Positions 7,930-16,164 of a stretch of DNA of 34,285 bases are shown in pieces. Origin of the DNA: Nitrospira sp. CG24B (GTDB taxonomy: Bacteria > Nitrospirota > Nitrospiria > Nitrospirales > Nitrospiraceae); the NCBI GenBank assembly GCA_002869845.2, contig NEWS02000004.1, forward strand, positions 1,239,392 through 1,273,676, given 5' to 3'. Below the pieces are notes generated by a model, which was not told the DNA's origin, searched no databases, and worked only from the letters and a program-made list of their open reading frames with translations. Both the position numbers and the translations under genes were made by a program. Every line of letters starts with the position of its first letter. The first letter of the stretch is position 1.

Positions 7930-8886
7930 TCACCGATTTCCTGCCTGCCTCTCCAAATCTATCAGCACCCCTTCCCGCAATCCCAGATCACTGACAAGCA
8001 CGCTCTGCTGCCCTAGCGTCTCCATGATCGGCCGAATAATGATCGCCCCGGCGGCGATGACTTCTTCGCGGTTCTTTTCCAAGCCAAGCAAGCCAACTCG
8101 CTCGGCCTTTGTCCTAGTGAGCAGCGCACGCTCCAACTCTCTGATAGTTTCCAATCTCAGCACGTAGTTGTGGATTCTAGCCGGTTCATAGGTCGGGAGC
8201 TTCTGAGCCATGGCTTCGAGAGAAGTGACTGTGCCAGCCGTTCCAACAAATCTAGCTTGTCGATAGTCACCCATCGCGGCAACAGCCGCTTTCGTTTCTC
8301 GGGTCACCCACGCTCGTGCCTGCTGGAGCTCCTCGGCAGTCGGTGGATCATGGTGCAGTATCCGCTCGCAGAGGCGGACGACTCCGATATCAATTGACTG
8401 CACAATAGGCTTCCCGCCAGGTCTATCCAGAATGAACTCGGTGCTCCCGCCGCCGATGTCCAGAGCCAGAATGTCGGTCACCCCTGTAGGAAGTCCTGAC
8501 CGAATGCCGAGCAGCGTCCGACGCGCTTCTTCCTCGCCCGAAATCACCTCGACATCGAATCCAGCTTCTCGCTTGACCCGTTCAAGAAACTCATCTCGGT
8601 TCACGGCGTCTCGAACAGCGCTCGTTGCCACCACCGAGGACTGCTCGACCTGATAGCCATCGATGACATTCCGCCACTCTTGGAGACAGGCAAGAACCCG
8701 ATCCATTGCGACTGAACTCAGTCTTTTAGTCTGATCGACGCCTTCCCCCAAGCGGAGGATGCGCCGTTCTGATCGAAGTTCTGTGAGGGGATGCCCAGGG
8801 GCTAGATCCGCAATCAACAAGCGACAGGTGAGGGTGCCGATATCGATGCCGGCGAATCGTCGCCGGTGCTGACGCGGCTCACTCAT
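7930..8886 (-). CDS. Exopolyphosphatase / pppGpp phosphatase family (Ppx/GppA)
   Basis: This 318-residue protein has the ASKHA (actin-like) fold of Ppx/GppA phosphatases, which hydrolyse polyphosphate or guanosine pentaphosphate. Visible motifs are phosphate 1 (GIDIGTLTCRLLIAD, 14-28), the central SAVRD and SGEEEARRTLLGI segments with the catalytic Glu, phosphate 2 (LALDIGGGSTEFI) and the FVGTAGTVTSLEAMA adenosine motif. The length is that of the short form, without the C-terminal HD-like domain of E. coli enzymes. The start overlaps the stop of the coiled-coil gene as ATGA, implying translational coupling. Polyphosphate versus pppGpp preference cannot be judged from sequence. Confidence 0.92.
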   Translation of the reverse strand: MSEPRQHRRRFAGIDIGTLTCRLLIADLAPGHPLTELRSERRILRLGEGVDQTKRLSSVAMDRVLACLQEWRNVIDGYQVEQSSVVATSAVRDAVNRDEFLERVKREAGFDVEVISGEEEARRTLLGIRSGLPTGVTDILALDIGGGSTEFILDRPGGKPIVQSIDIGVVRLCERILHHDPPTAEELQQARAWVTRETKAAVAAMGDYRQARFVGTAGTVTSLEAMAQKLPTYEPARIHNYVLRLETIRELERALLTRTKAERVGLLGLEKNREEVIAAGAIIIRPIMETLGQQSVLVSDLGLREGVLIDLERQAGNR

Positions 8887-9206
8887 TGCTCGTTCCGAAT
8901 GTCTTGCATGTCGGCTTCCAGTTTCTTCTGCGACGCCTTGAGTACCTCAACCTCCTTGACGAGACGCACAATTTCGGCGTCGTACACCACCCGCTCTGCC
9001 GTTTCGCCTCGCTCCTTCATATCGATGGCCCGCTCGCCGATGTCTTTGTACAGATCAGACAGCTGTTGTTCGAGCTTGCGGAGCTCTAGCCTCATGCGAA
9101 GCAGTTCCGTCTCTTCCAGAGCACGTCCTGCCGCATGGACGGTCCCCAGCCTCAGAGTAGCGATCCCGGCTCGCAAGTCATCTTTTATCCGCTGCAACAA
9201 ACCCAT
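8883..9206 (-). CDS. Small coiled-coil protein
   Basis: I chose ATG 9206 (107 residues) because GGGAG lies just upstream; a GTG at 9239 would add an unconvincing leader. The first part is RIKDDLRAGIATLRLGTVHAAGRALEE, followed by heptad-rich helix (LRLELRKLEQQLSDLYKDIGERA), a break at KERGETAERV, and a second helix ending in LEADMQDIRNEQ. It has no signal peptide or membrane helix and is probably a cytoplasmic oligomer. It is coupled by a 4-bp overlap to the Ppx/GppA gene and may work with it. I do not recognise the family. Confidence 0.7.
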   Translation of the reverse strand: MGLLQRIKDDLRAGIATLRLGTVHAAGRALEETELLRMRLELRKLEQQLSDLYKDIGERAIDMKERGETAERVVYDAEIVRLVKEVEVLKASQKKLEADMQDIRNEQ

Positions 9207-9238
9207 ACGACTCCCGGCTGACAGGGTACCATGTGTCA

Positions 9239-9285
9239 CGCTGACAGCGACAATTCTATCGTGTCAGCCTGCACTTCTGTCAGCG
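9239..9285. repeat. Cluster of CTGACAG inverted repeats after recG
   Basis: CGCTGACAG (9239-9247) and its exact complement (9277-9285) form a 9-bp stem. A second partial partner, TGTCAG, lies at 9262-9267, and another direct CTGACAG copy sits upstream of the next start near 9218. The cluster follows recG, so transcription termination is one role; a regulator binding site is another. Confidence 0.4.
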
Positions 9286-9296
9286 TATCAGTTCAG

Positions 9297-11837
9297 TCAA
9301 CTGATTGAACCTAACTCCAACTTTTTCTCCCATTTCCGCAACATCGCCGCTCGCAATTCCTGGTGGGCTGACTCTTTCAATCCTGGGTCCGTTTTCAGCA
9401 GCGTAAAAGCCTCCTGCCTGGCCTGCTCTAACAGATCAGCGTCTCGCACCAGATTCGCCACACGAAACTCCGGCATCCCCCATTGGCGCAACCCAAAGAA
9501 CTCTCCAGGGCCTCTGATCCGCAAATCATCTTCGGCAATCACAAATCCATCGTGTGACCGGACCAGCGCCTCCAGTCGTTCTCTTGCCGTAGACACCGAT
9601 TCCTCACTTCCCATCGCACGTCCGCCCGACTGCGCCCGTCCTCGTCCCAGATGCTGGGCCATCAAGAGACAATAGGATTGTTGGTTGCCTCGCCCGACTC
9701 GTCCGCGCAATTGATGCAATTGTGCAAGGCCAAACCGCTCGGCATGTTCGATCAAGATGACGGTCGCATTCGCCACATCGACTCCTACTTCAATCACTGT
9801 CGTCGCGACCAACACCTGAATTCTTCCGGCCTTAAAGTCGGCCATTACCGCTTCTTTTTCAGCCGCTTTCATGCGCCCATGCAGTAGGCCGACACGGAAT
9901 TCCGACAATTCCCCGTTCTGCAACTGCTCGGCTCCCTGAATCGCTGCTTGAAGATCGATCTTTTCCGATTCGTCCACCAGCGGATAGACCACATACGCTT
10001 GCCGTTCGGCGCGCAACTCATCGCGCACAATCTGATAGGCACGCCGTCGCTGCGCATTTTGAAAAAGAAATGTTCGCACCGGCTTTCGTCCAGGCGGCAG
10101 GACATCAATCACCGAGACATCAAGGTCACCATAGACCGTCATAGCCAATGTCCGGGGAATGGGCGTGGCCGTCAAGACAAGCACGTCCGGCTTGTAGCCC
10201 TTGTCGATCAGAGTCTTCCGCTGCAGTACACCGAACTTGTGCTGCTCATCGACCACCACCAACCCCAAACTCTTGAATTGTACTCCCTGCTGAATGAGGG
10301 CATGCGTTCCGATCGCCACGTGAACCTCACCCGATGCCAGTCGCGCAGCCTGTATCTTCTTCACCGAAGCTTTGTCTCCTCCACGAACGAGAGTCGTATG
10401 CAATCCTAGCGCCTGCAACGTTCCGGACAGGTTTCGATAGTGCTGCTCCGCCAGAATCTCGGTCGGTGCCATCAGCGCAGCCTGATAGCCTGAACCGCAG
10501 GCCAGCACCAGCGCATGCAAGGCGACCGCCGTTTTTCCGGATCCCACATCGCCTTGCACCAGACGATTCATGGGACGCGGCGAAATCATGTCCTGAAATA
10601 TTTCGCGAATGACCCGATCCTGCGCGGCTGTGAGGCAAAATGGCAAGAGTCGACCAAGCTTGTCTAAGAGAGGTGTCTGCGAGTTGAACCGCAATTCCTT
10701 CGGCTCTTCGTGCACCGCTCGATGCCTGCTCGCCAAGGCCAATTGCAGCAAGAGGAGTTCTTCGAACGCCAAACGCCGGTGCGCCGGCGTCTTCCCTCGT
10801 TCCAGAAGCTGAAGATCCGTGCCGGTCTTGGGGAAATGGACGTCTTGCAGCGCGTCATGGATCGGGATCAGCCGCAGCCGCGCTCGAAGAGACACGGGCA
10901 GATGGTCAACGACCTCACGCCCATGGTCTGCTAACAGATTCCTCACCAGCATCCGCATCTGACGAGAGGTCCATCCTTTGGTCTCATGGTAGATCGGAAC
11001 GATTCGACCAACATGCAACGTCGATTCAGTGTCTTCTCCGATGACCTCGTATTGCGCCACCTCCATGCGCGGGACCATCCATCCCTGTCGATCGGCTATC
11101 ACCCTCCCGCTCATCATTACGCGAGTCCCAACCGTCAGCATCTCCTCCAAATATGGTTGATTGAAGAAGACCACCTGCATTCGCCCAGACTGATCTTCAA
11201 CGCCGACTTCCACGAGACTCAACCGCCGATTCCTTGTTCGTTTCGCCTCACATGATCCGATCACCCCACAAATCGAGACACTCATCCCTGGAACGAGATT
11301 TCCGATCGGTGTCATGATTGATCGATCCTCATAACGCCACGGGATGGTCCAGAGCGCATCCTCCACCGTCGCGATCTGCAATCGTTGCAAAACATTGGTG
11401 CGCTTCGGCCCGACGCCTTTGATGAACCGGACAGAATGATTCCAGAGATCGGATCTGCCGGCGCCCGCCACGTTGGGGTGACTGGAAACCTGCGTTGGCA
11501 AATCTTTTTGGGGGATGAGATTCTCTTGATCAATCGCTCGAAGCGCCTTAATGAGCACCGTTGCCGCCTGCAATCGCCGACGTTGCTCATCCAAAGGAAG
11601 CGCTGGTTGAAAATCGACGAAGAGATCCCGCAATGAAATCAGACGGGCTTCAATGGCCTTGGAGTACACGTCTTGACGGAGAGCCGACAAAACTTGTGAC
11701 GAGATAAATGAACTGAGATTTGTGACAGCGCCTAGGTGAGCCCCAGCATCTCGGCTTGCAAACTCGATCGGGCGCGCGATGCGGTCCAACCACTCCTGAA
11801 GCGGCGTGTGCGGACTCGATTCGGTGGGAGCCGGCAT
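9297..11837 (-). CDS. recG: ATP-dependent DNA helicase RecG
   Basis: RecG remodels stalled forks and branched DNA. The order is: an extra N-terminal helical region (1 to about 140), the entry motif FIKGVGPKRTNVLQRL with PWRYEDRS, the OB-fold wedge domain, then the superfamily 2 helicase core with Walker A QGDVGSGKT (about 430), DEQHKFGV (about 530), TATPIPRTL, ATTVIEVGVDV and QLRGRVGRG. The C-terminal FGLRQWGMPEFR segment is typical. At 846 residues it exceeds the E. coli protein by about 150, as in other RecGs with N-terminal extensions. The frame is open to 11996, but ATG 11837 is preferred because a promoter sits just upstream (11848-11876). Confidence 0.95.
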   Translation of the reverse strand: MPAPTESSPHTPLQEWLDRIARPIEFASRDAGAHLGAVTNLSSFISSQVLSALRQDVYSKAIEARLISLRDLFVDFQPALPLDEQRRRLQAATVLIKALRAIDQENLIPQKDLPTQVSSHPNVAGAGRSDLWNHSVRFIKGVGPKRTNVLQRLQIATVEDALWTIPWRYEDRSIMTPIGNLVPGMSVSICGVIGSCEAKRTRNRRLSLVEVGVEDQSGRMQVVFFNQPYLEEMLTVGTRVMMSGRVIADRQGWMVPRMEVAQYEVIGEDTESTLHVGRIVPIYHETKGWTSRQMRMLVRNLLADHGREVVDHLPVSLRARLRLIPIHDALQDVHFPKTGTDLQLLERGKTPAHRRLAFEELLLLQLALASRHRAVHEEPKELRFNSQTPLLDKLGRLLPFCLTAAQDRVIREIFQDMISPRPMNRLVQGDVGSGKTAVALHALVLACGSGYQAALMAPTEILAEQHYRNLSGTLQALGLHTTLVRGGDKASVKKIQAARLASGEVHVAIGTHALIQQGVQFKSLGLVVVDEQHKFGVLQRKTLIDKGYKPDVLVLTATPIPRTLAMTVYGDLDVSVIDVLPPGRKPVRTFLFQNAQRRRAYQIVRDELRAERQAYVVYPLVDESEKIDLQAAIQGAEQLQNGELSEFRVGLLHGRMKAAEKEAVMADFKAGRIQVLVATTVIEVGVDVANATVILIEHAERFGLAQLHQLRGRVGRGNQQSYCLLMAQHLGRGRAQSGGRAMGSEESVSTARERLEALVRSHDGFVIAEDDLRIRGPGEFFGLRQWGMPEFRVANLVRDADLLEQARQEAFTLLKTDPGLKESAHQELRAAMLRKWEKKLELGSIS

Positions 11838-11847
11838 ACGGGAGGGG

Positions 11848-11876
11848 ATCGTAGCACAGCAACCCTCAGCGCTCAA
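11848..11876 (-). promoter_or_regulatory. Sigma70-like promoter for recG, near-leaderless
   Basis: On the minus strand TTGAGC (11871-11876) and TACGAT (11848-11853) are 17 bp apart. The ATG at 11837 begins ten bases after the -10 box, so the leader would be about three bases. It is divergent from the promoter at 11929-11957. Confidence 0.45.
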
Positions 11877-11928
11877 TGTAGAAGCTACACGGCGCATCAG
11901 GATCCATCGACTGTTTTCACTCGATTGC

Positions 11929-11957
11929 TTGGTCGTTTTTCCGTAGGGTGCTACACT
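11929..11957 (+). promoter_or_regulatory. Sigma70-like promoter for the TPR-peptidase gene
   Basis: TTGGTC (11929-11934) and TACACT (11952-11957) are 17 bp apart, placing the start of transcription about nine bases before ATG 11973. No Shine-Dalgarno sequence is visible, in line with a near-leaderless mRNA. Confidence 0.45.
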
Positions 11958-11972
11958 CGATTTCAACAATTC

Positions 11973-13385
11973 ATGTATCGCCGCAACATCAAACATATTC
12001 TGATACCGCTTGCCGCCGTCCTGGCTCTGGTGATTGGCTACAACCTCTTTCTCAAGCCTATCCTACCGCCGATGGTGCAGCGCACAGAAACCATCGAACC
12101 GGTCGCGCCTCCTCCCGCTCCGCCACGAAGCGCGTCACCCGAGAGTGAGGACAAGTCGGTTCGCGTACTCGATTACAGTGTGGTCCCGCCTACCCCCCAT
12201 GAGGGCCTACTGGAAGCCATTCGCGATGAAATTGAAAAACATAACTTATCGCTTGCCGAAACGAAGCTGAAAGAGCTCCCTTCGACTGTCCTGTCAGGCG
12301 CAAAGTCCAAGCCCTTCGTCGCAATCCTGTGGAACAATCTCGGATTGCAGCAGGAACGACTCAATGGCACTCGGGCTTCGCTCAAAGCGTTCAAGCGAGC
12401 GGCGGATCTCGACGACTCGAATTCCGTGATCCTTATGAATCTGGCCCATGCCTATTGGGAACAGCGGGACCACGCGCTGAATGCGGAATTCCTGATGAAA
12501 TTGATGAAGGTGGCCCCAGAAGAACCATTCCCGCATTTGGCTATGGCTGACTTGTTACAAGAACAGGATGAACTACAGGAAGCCGCGAAACACTTGGACC
12601 AGGCAGCTGACCGAGCACGACACGATCCAGGATTGCGATCCTACCTCGCCGCCGTCACGACAAAAGTTCGCCGCACGCAGTCGGTTGAATCCCGCATGAC
12701 CGTAAAAAGCAGCACTCACTTTGTCGTGAAGTTCGACGGTGAGGAAGACCAGAATACTTGGATCTCAGCGCTGGAAATTCTGGAAGAAGCCTATCGAGAG
12801 ATTGGACAGAAGTTCAGTCATTTCCCCACGAAGCCGATCATGGTCGTCCTCCACGCCAAGGATTCGTTTCAAGGGGCGACCGGAAGCCCGGCTTGGGCCG
12901 ATGGCCTCTATGACCCCACTCTTGGGCGCATTCAGATTCCCACTCAAGGGGCGACCACGGATCGAAAGTGGTTGACGAGCGTACTTCGTCACGAATATGT
13001 CCACGCCCTACTCCATGATCGCTTCGGAGCAAGCAGCAGCGCGGTGCCAACCTGGCTGAACGAAGGCCTGGCCATGCAATTGGCCGGAGATGCATGGCCT
13101 GAGCTTGATCAGGCCATGAGCGGAGATTTCACGGTTCTTCCCTTAACGTATTTAGAAGGCTCTTGGGGCGCGCTGCCGGCGAGTGCGTCGATAGTGGCCT
13201 ACGCAGAAGCGAATTCGGCAACACGCTACTTGATTGAGCGATGGGGAATGGCTCGCGTCGATGAACTGCTCAATGCGTTGCAAGCGAAGTCCTCCTTAGC
13301 CGATGCGATTCAGAACAAACTATCTGTCTCCTACGAACAGTTCCACCGGCAGTGGCTCGAGAGCTTCGAAGCGGGCGAACCGTAA
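11973..13385 (+). CDS. Membrane-anchored TPR protein with peptidase MA-like zinc protease domain
   Basis: ATG 11973 gives 470 residues and puts a single N-terminal membrane anchor (HILIPLAAVLALVIGYNLF, 8-26) at the start; the frame is open further upstream but that extension is Arg-rich and overlaps recG. A Pro/Ala linker (45-60) is followed by TPR-like helices (about 75-230) and then a gluzincin domain of the peptidase MA type: HEYVH at 340-344 supplies two zinc His and the catalytic Glu, and WLNEGLA (361-367) the third ligand Glu. The protease probably faces the periplasm with the TPRs binding substrate or partner. Substrate unknown. Confidence 0.88.
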   Translation: MYRRNIKHILIPLAAVLALVIGYNLFLKPILPPMVQRTETIEPVAPPPAPPRSASPESEDKSVRVLDYSVVPPTPHEGLLEAIRDEIEKHNLSLAETKLKELPSTVLSGAKSKPFVAILWNNLGLQQERLNGTRASLKAFKRAADLDDSNSVILMNLAHAYWEQRDHALNAEFLMKLMKVAPEEPFPHLAMADLLQEQDELQEAAKHLDQAADRARHDPGLRSYLAAVTTKVRRTQSVESRMTVKSSTHFVVKFDGEEDQNTWISALEILEEAYREIGQKFSHFPTKPIMVVLHAKDSFQGATGSPAWADGLYDPTLGRIQIPTQGATTDRKWLTSVLRHEYVHALLHDRFGASSSAVPTWLNEGLAMQLAGDAWPELDQAMSGDFTVLPLTYLEGSWGALPASASIVAYAEANSATRYLIERWGMARVDELLNALQAKSSLADAIQNKLSVSYEQFHRQWLESFEAGEP

Positions 13386-13440
13386 CGTTGCTCTACTTGC
13401 TTGCTCATCGATTGGCCTTAGAGACTAGATACTCACGCTG

Positions 13441-14313
13441 CTAGATCGATCCTGCGACAAACTCTTCCTGCGGAAAGTCAGGCCAAGAGGGAAGTAGATC
13501 AGCCTGATCGCTGTGCGACTGCTCTGGCCCTTCATCGGACTCCCGCTGAGATAGCTGATCCTCCCACAAAACTTTCTTTCCACTTGGATCATACATGCGA
13601 ATACTGAAGTCAAAGGTATGCGAGTTCGCGAGTGGGCTGCTCTTCGGCTGGAGCGATGGGCCTGCAATCAGCTGGGCTCGCGGAATTCTCATTCTGACAG
13701 TCGTAAACTCATCCTCCCATACAAGCATGCCGGTCGCCAGGTCCATTGCACGCAGTAAAAACACCGGCTCCTCGATAGTCGCTTCAACCATCTGTACCTT
13801 CGTGATGATTGCGTGCCTCGGCAGCACGGTCGATACGAGCTTCCCTTCTGCCTTCCCGTCAGGCTGCACCAAATTGAGTCGCCCTTCCCATTGGAACACT
13901 CCGGTGTTTGCATCGTATACCCGCAATACAAAATTAGAGAGATCTGTCGCGCCAAGCCCAACTCCACCAGCAAAAATACGCGGCCCGCGACTCGACCTCA
14001 CCCCATCGCTTTCCTTGACGGCTAGCTCGTAGACTTCATCAGACAAGATGTTGCCCGATTCAGCGTCATAGACCTTTACTGTGATCGTCGAGACGGTACC
14101 GATTTGATACCCAAACCCCGCTGCCACAATTGTCTTTTTTTCTTCTGCGCCGGTTGCGCCCCAAGCCTGACCAATAGAGAATAAGAGACACCAAACGACT
14201 GCAACTACCCAGCTCACGGCCTTTGAAGGATCAAGGCAAGCACTGCCCTGCGGTTGATCGGTCACATGGTCTAGGCCAGAACAACTCGGCAACGCGACCC
14301 ATCTGTGCAACAT
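13441..14313 (-). CDS. Exported beta-repeat protein of unknown function
   Basis: ATG 14313 is preferred over an in-frame TTG at 14328 because GGAGG lies nine bases before it; the product has 290 residues. A hydrophobic stretch (VSWVVAVVWCLLFSI) ending AWGA gives an export signal, preceded by an unusually long N-terminal region. The mature part holds four related units of the form hydrophobic-R/K-x-YD-x-x-x-G-x-x-x-W-E-D: TVKVYDAESGNIL, VLRVYDANTGVFQWEG, LLRAMDLATGMLVWED and SIRMYDPSGKKVLWED. This periodicity suggests a beta-rich repeat fold. The C-terminus is acidic. Family not recognised. Confidence 0.72.
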   Translation of the reverse strand: MLHRWVALPSCSGLDHVTDQPQGSACLDPSKAVSWVVAVVWCLLFSIGQAWGATGAEEKKTIVAAGFGYQIGTVSTITVKVYDAESGNILSDEVYELAVKESDGVRSSRGPRIFAGGVGLGATDLSNFVLRVYDANTGVFQWEGRLNLVQPDGKAEGKLVSTVLPRHAIITKVQMVEATIEEPVFLLRAMDLATGMLVWEDEFTTVRMRIPRAQLIAGPSLQPKSSPLANSHTFDFSIRMYDPSGKKVLWEDQLSQRESDEGPEQSHSDQADLLPSWPDFPQEEFVAGSI

Positions 14314-14387
14314 AGATTTACCCTCCAAGAAGCTGTGTGCATTCTGAAAGAGGGTAAGTCGTTCGTAAATTCCTCGCTGTTAGGAAG

Positions 14388-14411
14388 AAGCCCCTCGAAA
14401 GGGGGGGGCTT
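14388..14411. terminator. GC-rich hairpin with GAAA tetraloop
   Basis: AAGCCCCTC (14388-14396), loop GAAA and GGGGGGGGCTT (14401-14411) form a stable stem. It lies upstream of the beta-repeat gene and downstream of the DUF393-like remnant, so it may terminate minus-strand transcription from the latter. No long T-run follows. Confidence 0.4.
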
Positions 14412-14447
14412 GGAGGAGAAAAGGACCCGCTTCGTCAGTTTTGTCGA

Positions 14448-14669
14448 CTAGGGGACTTGGCTTTGCCAAACCATTGATACCGATGGCGTGCTATCCATGC
14501 CATAGTCCCATTCGGCCAGCCGCTTTGAGAAAGGGAACCCTAACCACCACAGCAGAAGTTTCCCACCTGGGAGGTTAGGGACGAGAGGGAGAAACGCGTC
14601 AAGCCCTTTGAGCACTTCTCCTGAAGGTTGAATCAAGAAAACCGTCTCCGGGCGACCAGGACGATACAC
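14448..14669 (-). pseudogene. Remnant resembling C-terminus of a DUF393 (DCC family) protein
   Basis: This frame of 73 codons reads FLIQPSGEVLKGLDAF, then LPLVPNLPGGKLLLWWLGFP and a final KRLAEWDYGM segment. That resembles the C-terminal half of the DCC thiol-disulfide oxidoreductase-like family (DUF393). The N-terminal D-x-x-CxxC part is absent: upstream sequence to 14773 carries no continuation. The only start is a GTG. I regard it as a degraded gene; an intact small protein is possible but less likely. Confidence 0.4.
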
Positions 14670-14774
14670 TCGCCTAGGGCCAGTTTGGCCTCGTCGCTCT
14701 GAGTATGTGAGGAACCTAATATCTATTCCTGATTGACGAACTCATAGCAGGTATTCACGATAACCAGGCACCCA

Positions 14775-14804
14775 TTGCCGAACTTTTCTTCGACAGTCTA
14801 TAGT
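14775..14804 (+). promoter_or_regulatory. Sigma70-like promoter, leaderless membrane protein gene
   Basis: TTGCCG (14775-14780) and TATAGT (14799-14804) are 18 bp apart. ATG 14811 begins six bases after the -10 box, where transcription would start, and there is no Shine-Dalgarno sequence. A leaderless mRNA is likely. Confidence 0.5.
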
Positions 14805-14810
14805 CACCGG

Positions 14811-15212
14811 ATGCAACAACGCCCCTTGCTCGCTCTAGTACTCAGCACCCTCATCGTTGAGGCAGGGTTTCTCTTCGTACAGAATGGCGCCTCCATCCCG
14901 CTCGTCATGGATTGGAAGATCAACTTTTTTATCCTCATACCTCTTGGACTCGCTCTTTTGATTTGGTTCCAGTTTCGATGGGTATCAGCGGTTTGTGTCT
15001 TCTACGCTACCGTTGGGTTGGCAATGGACATGGCAACGATCGTTCAGGCACCGGCAAAGGATTCAGAGGGTATTGTCTCCATGATGGCCAGCGGAGTCAG
15101 CGGGCTTTTCTATTTCTGCTTGATCGTGTTCGGCGGACGGTCGTTTTTGGGCGTGGGCCAGGGACCGACGCCTCCAGAATCCCATCCTCCCAGTCCTCCG
15201 TCCCTTTCTTGA
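14811..15212 (+). CDS. Small integral membrane protein, four predicted helices
   Basis: This 133-residue protein starts at ATG 14811; the TTG at 14775 overlaps the -35 box and is unlikely. Helices are visible at about 5-22 (LLALVLSTLIVEAGFLFV), 33-50 (INFFILIPLGLALLIWF), 53-72 and 90-110 (SGVSGLFYFCLIVFGG). The tail is Pro/Ser-rich. I see no catalytic motif. Its 3' end overlaps the convergent O-methyltransferase gene by 116 bp, so either the tail here or the C-terminus of that enzyme is poorly constrained. Function unknown. Confidence 0.65.
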   Translation: MQQRPLLALVLSTLIVEAGFLFVQNGASIPLVMDWKINFFILIPLGLALLIWFQFRWVSAVCVFYATVGLAMDMATIVQAPAKDSEGIVSMMASGVSGLFYFCLIVFGGRSFLGVGQGPTPPESHPPSPPSLS

Positions 15213-16164
15213 GTGGAACGGGCTTGACGCTAACGAATCCAGCTTCTTTCAGCCATTTCGTCGTTTCCGATGTGGAATAGGTATTCCCCCCGCGTGTGAA
15301 CAACAGCATCGACACAGCAAACAAACTTGCTTCTACTGGGTGCACACCTTCGCGATCGTGTAGAAACGCATCTTGGATGATGAATCGACCCCCCGGCCTC
15401 AATGCCGCCCACGCTCGGCGAAAAATAGCCTGGTTCTCTTCCGGCGAATAGATGTGCAGCACGTTCGAATACCAGATCACATCATAGGTCCCAGGGATGG
15501 GTTCGCTGGAGAAATCAAGCGGGAGATAGGAGAGTCGCCGCCTCACTGTGTGAGTGTCGGCGATTTCTTTGGCTACTTCAATCGCGGCCGCTCGATCACA
15601 GACAGTGGCGCGAAGCAGTGGGTGCTTCGCGAGAAATGCCATGGCGTAGGTGCCTGGCCCTCCGCCGAGGTCCAGCAGTGTTCTAGAGCCAGCTAAAGGA
15701 ATCTGGGCCGCAATTGCCGGGGCAATTTCCAAGGTCCTGTGGTGCATGGCCCACGTGAATTGTCGACGATAGTCGGGACTGTCTGGAGTATCATGGTCGA
15801 TCGGCAAGCCACTCCGCACGGATTCCAACAGTCGTATCCAGTCCGCCCAATGGCTTTTGATCAAATTCAAATAGCCGCCTCGATAGGCGCGATGGTCCGC
15901 ATTCAGCGCGGTTGCTCCCAACCGGCTATTCCTATAGCTGGCTCCTTGTTTCCGTAATATCCCGACCGCGGCGAGATTACGACACAGGATGCTCAAACCC
16001 CGTTCGCTGACCTTGAGCTCCTTGGCAAGGTCAGGAATGGTCCACGATCGATCGCCGACAGTCGTGAAGAGATCCAGCTCCAGCGTAACCAGCAACACGC
16101 GTGGCAATCGATAGGCTGAGACGGCGGTACGAAATTTGTCGAAGGTCGTGATGCGTTGAGTCAC
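15097..16164 (-). CDS. SAM-dependent O-methyltransferase (plant/ASMT-like fold)
   Basis: The 355-residue protein has an N-terminal winged-helix dimerisation domain (about 15-100: LPRVLLVTLELDLFTTVG, IPDLAKELKVSERGLSILCRNL) and a C-terminal Rossmann methyltransferase domain with motif I LLDLGGGPGTYAMAFLAK, VIWYSNVLHIY and LRPGGRFIIQDAFL. This is the architecture of small-molecule O-methyltransferases. I chose GTG 16164 because it overlaps the preceding stop as GTGA, like every other junction in this operon; ATG 16194 is an alternative. The basic tail (RRTRSSRNRKAR) overlaps the convergent gene. Substrate unknown, though the operon context suggests a dedicated pathway. Confidence 0.85.
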   Translation of the reverse strand: MTQRITTFDKFRTAVSAYRLPRVLLVTLELDLFTTVGDRSWTIPDLAKELKVSERGLSILCRNLAAVGILRKQGASYRNSRLGATALNADHRAYRGGYLNLIKSHWADWIRLLESVRSGLPIDHDTPDSPDYRRQFTWAMHHRTLEIAPAIAAQIPLAGSRTLLDLGGGPGTYAMAFLAKHPLLRATVCDRAAAIEVAKEIADTHTVRRRLSYLPLDFSSEPIPGTYDVIWYSNVLHIYSPEENQAIFRRAWAALRPGGRFIIQDAFLHDREGVHPVEASLFAVSMLLFTRGGNTYSTSETTKWLKEAGFVSVKPVPLKKGTEDWEDGILEASVPGPRPKTTVRRTRSSRNRKAR

